64,000 bases of DNA, from positions 20,469 to 84,468 of the forward strand of contig JAUZFP010000094.1 in NCBI GenBank assembly GCA_030838475.1, read 5' to 3'. Positions 1 through 6,335 of this stretch are shown here, piece by piece; within the stretch, counting starts at the first letter, position 1, and each line of letters begins with the position of its first letter. Source of the DNA: Actinomycetota bacterium. Lineage in GTDB: Bacteria; Actinomycetota; Actinomycetes; Actinomycetales; Microbacteriaceae. The translations under genes and the position numbers were made by a program. Under the pieces are notes generated by a model. That model was not told where the DNA came from. It saw only the letters and a list, made by a program, of their open reading frames with translations, and ran no database searches.

Positions 1-2082
1 CTTGAACACACAGTTACGGAGCGTCGCCACCTGGTTCGCCGTTCCGGGGCAGTGAACCGGTGGACGGGTCAAACGGGTTGGCACCTGTCCGGTGGCGTTG
101 CCGACCCAGACGGCCGTGGACACCCTCGTGGTCGAACCGACGGTCCACGTCTCGAGCGACTTGTTCGTCGTACCGGTCTTACCGAGGACGGCTACTCCGG
201 CGGGCCGTGCGGCGCCTGCGGTACCACCGCTGAACACGCCCTGCATGGCGACACCGACCGCAGCGTCAATGCCGGGATCGAGCGCCGGCGAGCAGTCCTT
301 CGCCTGGCCGGGAAGCTTTTGGCCCTCGGGAGAGATGACCGAGTCGATCGCGACCGGCTTGCAGAAGACGCCGCCGTTCGCGATTCCGGCGTACGCGGCC
401 GCCATGGTCAGCGGTGCGACCGAGTTGGTACCGAGGATTGCGGACGGCTGGTGCTGCAGCTGCAGGAATCCGCTGGGATCCGAGGTGTCCGTGTGACCCT
501 GGTGCACGCCGAACGCGATCGCATCGTCGCGGGTGTCGCACTGGTCGAGTTCCTTGCCCATATTGAGGAACACGCCGTTGACGGATTGCGCCGTCGCGCG
601 CATCACGGTAAACGGGCCCTTCTCGCCCTCGTCATTGGTGTACTTGCCGTACGTGCCGCCATAGCCGCCGGGCTCGCAGCGGTCCTTGAACTTGGACAGG
701 TCCAGATTCGGGTTCGGCGTCGCATCCACGATGTCGTTGAGGCCGTGGCCGTGCTGGAGCCAGTTCATGAGGGTGAACGGCTTGTAGGTCGATCCGGCCT
801 GGAAACCGTAGGCGCTGCCGCCGTTCTTCTGGTCGACGGCGTAGTTGATCGCCGTCGTGCCTGCGACCTTGGATGTGCTCTCGTTGAACTTCCGGTTCTC
901 GACCATCACGAGTATTCGCCCGGTTCCGACTTCGACGGATGTGGTCGCCCCACCGATGTCCATCGTCGGCAGGGTCGCCGGGACCCACTGGTTTTCGACC
1001 CCCTGTGCCGACGCCTGCAGGCCGACGTCGAGGGTCGTGTAGATCTTGTATCCGCCGATCTTCCAGTTCTTCGCCCGTTCGGCGGCGGTGCTTCCGAACG
1101 CAGTGAGACTTGGGTACAGCGTCTTGATGTACGCGCACCAGAACTGGGCGTTGTCGATGGCGGCGGTGCAGCCCTGGCTCGGTGGGATGTTCTTGATGGT
1201 CTTCGACGACTCGACGACCTTGATTCCGGCGTCGTACTGCGCCTGAGTGATGTGCTTCGCGGCGAGCATCTGGCCGAGAATGGCGTTGCGTCGGGGAGTG
1301 TTCGCGGCGTAACCGGCTTTACCGGTTGGTGCCTTCTGGTTGGGGTTCTGGACAATCGCGACCAGTGTCGCCGACTCGAGGGGTGTGAGTTTCGCTGCTG
1401 TCGTTCCGTAGTAGCGCTGCGCGGCGGCCTCGATGCCGTACGTCGTGCCACCGAACGGTGCGATGTTGAGGTAGGCGAGAAGGATGTCCTGCTTGCTGTA
1501 CTTCTTCTCAAGCGAGATGGCCAGCTTGGCCTCCTGGAGCTTACGGTTGAGCGTCGGAGCGATTGCGTCGTTGATCTTTTGGTTCTGCTGCTTGAGTGTC
1601 GGCGCCTGCAGCGCATCCTGAATCGCGAGGTTCTTCACCAGCTGCTGCGCGATCGTGGATGCGCCCTGTTGGCTCCCGCTCGATGCGCCGAGACCGGACA
1701 GCGCGGCGCGGATGATACCGGTGGGGTCGACGGCACCATGGGTATAAAAGCGGCGGTCCTCGCCGTCAACGGTGGCATTCTTTGCACCGGTCGAGATCTT
1801 GTCCCACGCCACCTGCTGGCGGTTCTCATCGAAAATGGTCGCGACCGGCACTTCTTTTCCGGCGGACAGCGCGTAAATGGTGTTCGGACCGGGCAGCTTG
1901 CCGATCGAAATGTAGCTTGGCAGGTTGTTGAAGATGCCGATGGCGCTTTGGGCCGTGACGCTGGAAACAGCGATCATGGGTGTCACGCTCGCGGTCACGA
2001 GAACCGCTGCGACCGCGCTAAACGCGATCATGCCGAGGACGGCCGAAAACATCGGGCCGCGCGGGGTATTTTGGGCAGACAT
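1..2082 (-). CDS. Class A penicillin-binding protein (transglycosylase/transpeptidase), C-terminus outside window
   Basis: Bifunctional peptidoglycan synthase that polymerises glycan strands and cross-links peptides outside the membrane. The frame opens with ATG at 2082 and is open to the window edge, so only about 694 residues are visible. A single N-terminal membrane segment (about residues 12-38) is followed by the GT51 signature EDRRFYTHGAVDP (catalytic Glu about residue 108) and GASTIAQQLVKN. The transpeptidase domain shows the three active-site motifs in order: STYK (about base 790), SVN (about base 570) and KTGTT (about base 180). Family and activity are secure. A C-terminal extension such as PASTA cannot be judged because the end is missing. 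Confidence 0.93.
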   Translation of the reverse strand, partial: MSAQNTPRGPMFSAVLGMIAFSAVAAVLVTASVTPMIAVSSVTAQSAIGIFNNLPSYISIGKLPGPNTIYALSAGKEVPVATIFDENRQQVAWDKISTGAKNATVDGEDRRFYTHGAVDPTGIIRAALSGLGASSGSQQGASTIAQQLVKNLAIQDALQAPTLKQQNQKINDAIAPTLNRKLQEAKLAISLEKKYSKQDILLAYLNIAPFGGTTYGIEAAAQRYYGTTAAKLTPLESATLVAIVQNPNQKAPTGKAGYAANTPRRNAILGQMLAAKHITQAQYDAGIKVVESSKTIKNIPPSQGCTAAIDNAQFWCAYIKTLYPSLTAFGSTAAERAKNWKIGGYKIYTTLDVGLQASAQGVENQWVPATLPTMDIGGATTSVEVGTGRILVMVENRKFNESTSKVAGTTAINYAVDQKNGGSAYGFQAGSTYKPFTLMNWLQHGHGLNDIVDATPNPNLDLSKFKDRCEPGGYGGTYGKYTNDEGEKGPFTVMRATAQSVNGVFLNMGKELDQCDTRDDAIAFGVHQGHTDTSDPSGFLQLQHQPSAILGTNSVAPLTMAAAYAGIANGGVFCKPVAIDSVISPEGQKLPGQAKDCSPALDPGIDAAVGVAMQGVFSGGTAGAARPAGVAVLGKTGTTNKSLETWTVGSTTRVSTAVWVGNATGQVPTRLTRPPVHCPGTANQVATLRNCVFK

Positions 2083-2134
2083 AGGATAAAGGCTACGCGA
2101 TGGTCGCAATCCCACCCTGAACGAGAGCCGACAA

Positions 2135-2296
2135 ATGCCAATCTGGGAGTACATGACGACTCCGCTCATCGTTCACAACACCGCAGCGATCCTCAACAAC
2201 TGGGGCTCGGAGGGCTGGGAGCTGGTGCAGGTCGTTGTCGGTCCGGAGGGCGGACTCGTGGCCTATCTAAAGCGTGAGAAAAGGGAAGACCTCTGA
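2135..2296 (+). CDS. DUF4177-like small protein
   Basis: A 53-residue protein of the type often found just upstream of RidA in actinobacteria. It begins MPIWEYMTTPLIVHNTA, has a central NNWGSEGWELVQVV segment and ends in a strand followed by KREKRED; the WEY...GWELV pattern is typical of DUF4177 proteins. Its stop codon shares one base with the ATG of the RidA gene (TGATG), so the two are translationally coupled. The function of the family is unknown. The reading is supported by the coupling and by the recognisable motif, although the gene is very short. Confidence 0.75.
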   Translation: MPIWEYMTTPLIVHNTAAILNNWGSEGWELVQVVVGPEGGLVAYLKREKREDL

Positions 2297-2757
2297 TGCC
2301 AAGCGTTGACGAACGACTCGCCGAACTCGGACTCTCCCTGCCGGATGTGGCAAAGCCGGCCGGCGCCTATGTCCCGGCGATCACGACCGGCAACCTCGTC
2401 TTCACCGCCGGACAGCTTCCGTCGACGGCCGGGGTCCTGCCGGCAACGGGAAAGGTTGGTGCCGAGGTGACACCGGAGGATGCCAAGCAGTACGCGCGCA
2501 TCTGCGTGCTCAACGGGCTGGCTGCCGCCCAGAGCGTGATCGGCTCGCTCGATCGAATCGTCAAGGTCGTCAAGGTCGTCGGGTTCGTCGCATCCGACCC
2601 GGCGTTCACCGGACAGCCCGGCGTGATAAACGGGGCCTCCGAGCTTCTGGGCGAGATATTTGGCGACGCGGGAGCGCACGCGCGCAGCGCCGTCGGGGTC
2701 GCCGTGCTGCCCCTGGATGCGCCCGTCGAGGTCGAGTTCGTCTTCGAATTCGAGTGA
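2296..2757 (+). CDS. RidA family protein (YjgF/YER057c/UK114)
   Basis: Members of this family hydrolyse reactive enamine/imine intermediates released by PLP enzymes, or act in related detoxification. The 153-residue product starts MPSVDERLAELGLSLPD and contains GNLVFTAGQLPS and the GLAAAQSVIGSLDRIVKVVKV segment characteristic of the trimeric fold. It resembles the longer actinobacterial subgroup rather than the 125-residue archetype, so the exact substrate is not assignable. It is coupled to the small DUF4177-like gene upstream. Confidence 0.85.
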   Translation: MPSVDERLAELGLSLPDVAKPAGAYVPAITTGNLVFTAGQLPSTAGVLPATGKVGAEVTPEDAKQYARICVLNGLAAAQSVIGSLDRIVKVVKVVGFVASDPAFTGQPGVINGASELLGEIFGDAGAHARSAVGVAVLPLDAPVEVEFVFEFE

Positions 2758-2834
2758 AAAAAACCGCGCGTCGCGCGAAAATTAGAGTCAACTGAAGGTA
2801 GCCTCGGAGTGTCCCCCGAAGACGGGTGTTTTCA

Positions 2835-2865
2835 TTGCTAAGGTTGCCCTCCTTTGGGTTACACT
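2835..2865 (+). promoter_or_regulatory. Candidate promoter of the 6C RNA
   Basis: TTGCTA at 2835-2840 and TACACT at 2860-2865 could serve as -35 and -10 boxes (19-bp spacer), placing the transcript start near 2872, just before the first hairpin of the RNA. The long spacer makes the -35 assignment weak; the -10 is more convincing. Confidence 0.4.
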
Positions 2866-2871
2866 GATCCG

Positions 2872-2973
2872 TAGTCAAATGAGAATTTGACGCGCAACGC
2901 CGTACGATTCCCCCCAATCAGGCGTTGCTGTGGCGGCGCCTGTTCCCCCCAATAGGCGCCGCCCCTCTTGTTT
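2872..2973 (+). ncRNA. 6C small RNA
   Basis: The actinobacterial 6C RNA is defined by two adjacent stem-loops, each exposing a run of six cytosines. Here an 8-bp stem (2894-2901 with 2921-2928) and a perfect 10-bp stem (2932-2941 with 2954-2963) both carry the loop element TTCCCCCCAAT, with C runs at 2910-2915 and 2945-2950. The second stem is followed by CCTCTTGTTT and can act as the intrinsic terminator. A small 5' hairpin (2875-2880 with 2885-2890, loop GAGA) precedes them. The Mycobacterium tuberculosis homologue B11 also lies beside the tad-like pilus cluster (Rv3654c-Rv3660c region), matching the position here. Confidence 0.88.
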
Positions 2974-3312
2974 AAGGTGCTTCTCCGATGTAACTCGTCG
3001 GTGAGAGTTATTTCCTGCACTTCGGGCGCCGCGGGCGCCCGGTGGGATTACTGTGCGTACGCCCCGGGCGCCAGCCGTGCATTCCCGCTGACCAACCTTC
3101 GGGAGGACTATTCCGTGGGGATGGGGTAGCGGAGGAGTATTTCGTCTCGAGTTCGACCAATCTCCGCCCAAGGCCGACCCGGGAGCGACAGCCATGCCAC
3201 TTTTTGGTTCGGGGACACCCCGCCCGCCACCCACACCTCCCTCACCGTCGACGGGAACAGGTCGGTCGCCGCCGTTGTGGCCGCTCCGGCTCCGGGCGCG
3301 GGCCCGTGCCCC
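2974..3312 (+). other. Intergenic region, no supported gene
   Basis: Between the 6C RNA and the tad ATPase I find no convincing coding sequence: short open frames exist but lack protein-like composition and start signals. The septum-site/CpaE-like gene that often precedes the ATPase in actinobacteria is absent. The one clear structure is an inverted repeat GGGCGCC-GCG-GGCGCCC at 3024-3040. Confidence 0.5.
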
Positions 3313-3318
3313 TAGCCT
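3313..3318 (+). promoter_or_regulatory. Candidate -10 for a leaderless tadA transcript
   Basis: TAGCCT ends seven bases before the GTG at 3326, so transcription would start at or next to the start codon. There is no good Shine-Dalgarno sequence. Several other genes in this window share the arrangement. Confidence 0.45.
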
Positions 3319-3325
3319 CTGAACG

Positions 3326-4345
3326 GTGACCTCGCCCGAGACCCGTTTTGTCGCCCGACGGCCCGGCGCCTCCGAACTCGAGCGGCCGACGCCAACGATG
3401 CGGCGGGGGCGCGACGGCGGATACCCCGTGGAGTTCGGACCGCTGGCCGAGCTCGTGGCGGACCCGAGCGTCACCGACATCTTCGTCAACGGGCGGGATG
3501 GGGTCTGGGTGGATCGCGGCGACGGAACCATCGCGGTGGACGACATCGCACTTTCCGAGACCGAACGTCGAGCGCTGGCCGTGCAGTTACTCTCGCTCGG
3601 CGGCCGTCACATCGACGAGGCCACGCCCTGCATCGACGCCCGGCTCGAGGATGGCATCCGCGTCCACGCCGTGCTTCCACCCGTCTCGCCGACGGGAACG
3701 CTTCTGTCCATTCGACTGCCGCGCATCGAATACGCGACTCTCGATTTGCTCGAGAGCGCGGGCTTCTTCGAACTGGTTGCGCGCGACCGGGTCGAGGTAC
3801 TGATTGAACGACGCGAGAACCTGCTCATCACGGGGGCCAGCGGTGCGGGCAAGACGACGTTTCTGTCGGCGATCCTCAGCGCTGCTCCGGCCAGTGAGCG
3901 GATCGTCGCAATCGAGGAGACCTACGAACTGCGCGTTCGCCATCCCCACTACCTGTCCCTGGAGGCACGCCAGGCGAACCTCGAGGGAGCGGGCGGCATC
4001 GGCCTGGAGCGCCTCGTCCGCGAGGCCCTGCGAATGCGCCCCGACCGGCTTGTGTTGGGCGAATGTCGTGGGGCGGAACTGCGCGAACTGCTCGCCGCGC
4101 TCAACACCGGCCACGATGGCGGCGCAGGAACACTGCACGCGAACTCGCTCGAGCATGTCCCCGCGCGGCTGGAGGCCCTCGGAGCGCTGGGCGGGATGAC
4201 CGCGGTCGCCGTCGCTCGACAGAGCGTAAGCGCGATCGGCAGCGTCCTGCATGTCACGCGCGGCGCATCCGGACGACGACTCGCACAGCTGGGATCCCTC
4301 GCTCTTGATCGTCGCGGTCGCCTCTCGATTGTGTTGGCATCATGA
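3326..4345 (+). CDS. tadA: TadA/CpaF-type secretion ATPase
   Basis: Hexameric ATPase that powers assembly of Flp/Tad pili or related secretion at the membrane. The 339-residue protein has the VADPSVTDIFVNG N-terminal segment typical of CpaF proteins, Walker A GASGAGKTT at residues 170-178, the IVAIEETYEL acidic box, and RMRPDRLVLGECRGAE with the histidine-rich NTGHDGGAGTLHANS that follows. It is short for the family because the N-terminal extension is reduced. The GTG at 3326 sits behind a leaderless-type -10. Its stop overlaps the next gene by four bases (ATGA). Confidence 0.92.
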   Translation: MTSPETRFVARRPGASELERPTPTMRRGRDGGYPVEFGPLAELVADPSVTDIFVNGRDGVWVDRGDGTIAVDDIALSETERRALAVQLLSLGGRHIDEATPCIDARLEDGIRVHAVLPPVSPTGTLLSIRLPRIEYATLDLLESAGFFELVARDRVEVLIERRENLLITGASGAGKTTFLSAILSAAPASERIVAIEETYELRVRHPHYLSLEARQANLEGAGGIGLERLVREALRMRPDRLVLGECRGAELRELLAALNTGHDGGAGTLHANSLEHVPARLEALGALGGMTAVAVARQSVSAIGSVLHVTRGASGRRLAQLGSLALDRRGRLSIVLAS

Positions 4346-5256
4346 GGCCGCACGAACCGAACCTGGCCGCGATAGCGGCAACCGTCCAGCGGCTCGCGGT
4401 GCTGCTGAGTGCCGGTGTACCTCCGTCCTCCGCGTGGGGTTACCTCAGCGACGGCCCCCTGACGGATGCGGTCGCCGCCGCCGGCGTGGCCGGAAGCACG
4501 ATTCCGGCCGCAATCGTCGATGCAGCATCCCACCACGCCGTCCCCGGCGAACGGGATGCCTGGTTCGGACTTGCCACCGCGTGGGCGGTGGCGTCGGATG
4601 CCGGGGCACCGCTGGCCGCGACCCTGCGCGATTTCGCCGAATCGCTTCGCGGCCTCGCGCAGGCGCAACGTGAGATTGCGATCGCGCTCGCGTCACCGAA
4701 GGCGACGGCGCGACTGGTGCTGGCTCTCCCTCTGGTCGGGGTGCTGTTCGGAGTGCTCCTCGGCTTCGACTCGCTCGGTACCCTGTTGACGACGCCGCCC
4801 GGATGGCTGTGCGTCGTCGTCGGCACGGCTCTCATGCTGCTCGCCTGGCGCTGGAACGGGCGGCTGGTCCGTCGCGCTCAGCCGAACAACCTCACGCCGG
4901 GACTCGGCTTCGACCTGCTCGCGATCGCCGTATCGGGCGGCGGATCGCTCGACCGCGCACGAGGGAGTGTGACGGCGGCGCTGTCCCGCTTCGGACTCGG
5001 CGCGCTCGACGACGAGCCCGGCATTGAGGCGACCCTTGAGCTGTCCGCCCGCGCTGGTGTTCCCGCGGCAGAACTTCTGCGCAGCGAAGCTCGCGAGCGG
5101 CGGCGGGATGCATTGGCGGCGGCCCAGTCGGGCGCCCAGACCCTCTCCGTGCGTCTCATGATCCCGTTGGGCGTCTGCGTGCTGCCCGCCTTCATGATCC
5201 TCAGCGTGGTGCCTCTGCTCCTGGCGGTCCTCGGACAGACATCGCTGTCCCGCTGA
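4342..5256 (+). CDS. Type II secretion system F-domain membrane protein (TadB/TadC-like)
   Basis: Inner-membrane platform of the Tad machinery. The 304-residue protein has an N-terminal soluble part (SAGVPPSSAWGYL, AIVDAASHHAVPGERDAW), a pair of membrane segments around residues 122-173, a T2SSF-like helical region (ARAGVPAAELLRSEARERR) and a C-terminal hydrophobic segment (LMIPLGVCVLPAFMIL). Proteobacteria use separate TadB and TadC proteins and mycobacteria have two ORFs (Rv3657c/Rv3658c). A single protein appears to fill this role here. Coupled to tadA by a 4-bp overlap. Confidence 0.82.
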   Translation: MRPHEPNLAAIAATVQRLAVLLSAGVPPSSAWGYLSDGPLTDAVAAAGVAGSTIPAAIVDAASHHAVPGERDAWFGLATAWAVASDAGAPLAATLRDFAESLRGLAQAQREIAIALASPKATARLVLALPLVGVLFGVLLGFDSLGTLLTTPPGWLCVVVGTALMLLAWRWNGRLVRRAQPNNLTPGLGFDLLAIAVSGGGSLDRARGSVTAALSRFGLGALDDEPGIEATLELSARAGVPAAELLRSEARERRRDALAAAQSGAQTLSVRLMIPLGVCVLPAFMILSVVPLLLAVLGQTSLSR

Positions 5257-5376
5257 GTCCCCTTCCCCACAGTCGTTGCTCGCGGGGTTGCCCAGCCCGG
5301 TCCGATCCGTTCGCCGGTCGCCGACACCGGGCGAGCGAGACTTAGCGGGTCGTGCCGCCCAGTTCAACGGAGGACC

Positions 5377-5565
5377 ATGAGACGCCACTCGATCTTCGGC
5401 GGGATTCGCGCTCGCGCACGCGACGACGCGGGGTCAGCGACCGCGGAGTATGCCATTGCGACGCTGGCCGCTGTCGGATTCGCCGGCCTCCTCGTCGTGA
5501 TCCTGCGAAGCGATGCGGTCCGCGGGATGCTGACCAGCCTCATCCAGCATGCGCTTTCGTTTTAG
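5377..5565 (+). CDS. DUF4244 Flp-like pilin
   Basis: A 62-residue protein with a basic N-terminus, the segment DDAGSATAEYAIATLAAVGFAGLLVVIL and a short tail. The GSATAEYAI element just before a single membrane helix is the DUF4244 signature and resembles the prepilin cleavage region of Flp pilins. It is therefore probably the pilus subunit of this Tad cluster. A strong ribosome binding site (GGAGG) precedes the ATG. The last 17 bases overlap the following TadE-like gene. Confidence 0.85.
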   Translation: MRRHSIFGGIRARARDDAGSATAEYAIATLAAVGFAGLLVVILRSDAVRGMLTSLIQHALSF

Positions 5566-5890
5566 GGCCGACGCGGGTGCAGTCACCGCGGAGTTCGCGG
5601 CCGCGATGCCCGCGGTCGTTCTCGTCCTTGCCTGTGCGCTCGGAGCGATCGGCCTGGGCGGGGAGCAACTTCGACTGCAGGGCGCAGCCTTTGACGCGGC
5701 TCGGCTCCTCGGTCGCGGCGATCCCGGTGCGCTCGCCATCGTTCGGTCGGTGTCTCCGGTTGCGACGCTCACCACCCGAACCTCGGGCGTGACGATTTGC
5801 GCGGACGCGAGTGCCGTGGTCTCGCTCGGGGTATTGTCCGGAATCGCTCTTCACGCCACCTCCTGCGCGCTCGATGACGCCGGGTCCTGA
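5549..5890 (+). CDS. TadE-like pseudopilin/secreted protein
   Basis: 113 residues. The N-terminus RADAGAVTAEFAAAMPAVVLVLACALGAIGLG shows the GxVTAEFAAAMPAV motif that marks actinobacterial TadE-like proteins: a glutamate five residues after the processing glycine, followed by a hydrophobic helix. The extracellular remainder has two cysteines (VTICAD, HATSCALD) that could form a disulfide. It overlaps both neighbours, consistent with one polycistronic message. Confidence 0.82.
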   Translation: MRFRFRADAGAVTAEFAAAMPAVVLVLACALGAIGLGGEQLRLQGAAFDAARLLGRGDPGALAIVRSVSPVATLTTRTSGVTICADASAVVSLGVLSGIALHATSCALDDAGS

Positions 5891-6239
5891 GGCTCGACCG
5901 GGCGAAGCCGGATCGGGGTCACTGCTCGCGGTTGCGGTCATCGGCGCGACCATCGCTTCGATCGCGCTGGGGATTCCGCTTCTTGTCGGTATCGGCATTC
6001 GCCAGTTCGTCGAGGGCGCCGCGGACGCCTCCGCGCTCGCCGGAGCGGACGTCGCAGCCGGCAGCTATCCCGGCTCACCGTGCGTGGTCGCGGCCGCCGT
6101 TGCGAGGGCAAACGGGGCGCGACTGGCCGGCTGCGCGGTGGACGGACTTGTCGTCACGGTACGTGCCAGCGCCGAATTCCTGGGCCTTCCGCTCGCCGCG
6201 AGCGCAACGGCCGGCCCGCCAGTCGTGGGAACGAATTAG
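5874..6239 (+). CDS. Rv3654c-type TadE-like protein
   Basis: 121 residues from the ATG at 5874; an in-frame ATG at 5811 would lie inside the previous gene and lacks a binding site. The protein has GEAGSGSLLAVAVIGATIASIALGIPLLVGI followed by QFVEGAADASALAGADVAAG, the layout of the 'helicase/secretion neighborhood TadE-like' family (Rv3654c). The gene starts inside the end of the TadE gene (17-bp overlap) and is the last of the tad operon. Confidence 0.8.
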   Translation: MTPGPEARPGEAGSGSLLAVAVIGATIASIALGIPLLVGIGIRQFVEGAADASALAGADVAAGSYPGSPCVVAAAVARANGARLAGCAVDGLVVTVRASAEFLGLPLAASATAGPPVVGTN

Positions 6240-6335
6240 GAGATAGACGGGTTGACGTGTGTATGGTGTCGCTGACGGAGCCAGCAACCCGTCGCACAGT
6301 TCTGTTCCAAGAGCGCATCGATTAAGAGGAGTCAC

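Noticed and set aside
52..2277. 741-codon plus-strand open frame
   Set aside because: Antisense shadow of the penicillin-binding protein; Arg/Asp/Val-rich without motifs, whereas the minus strand carries all PBP motifs.
2763..2790. Terminator after the RidA gene (CGCGCGTCGCGCG)
   Set aside because: The stem is short and the following bases are A-rich, not T-rich, on the plus strand.
3042..3329. Open frame before tadA that might be a CpaE remnant
   Set aside because: Arg/Pro/His-rich, no motif, no ribosome binding site.
6252..6257. TTGACG as a -35 for topA
   Set aside because: No acceptable -10 at 16-19 bp downstream; left unannotated.
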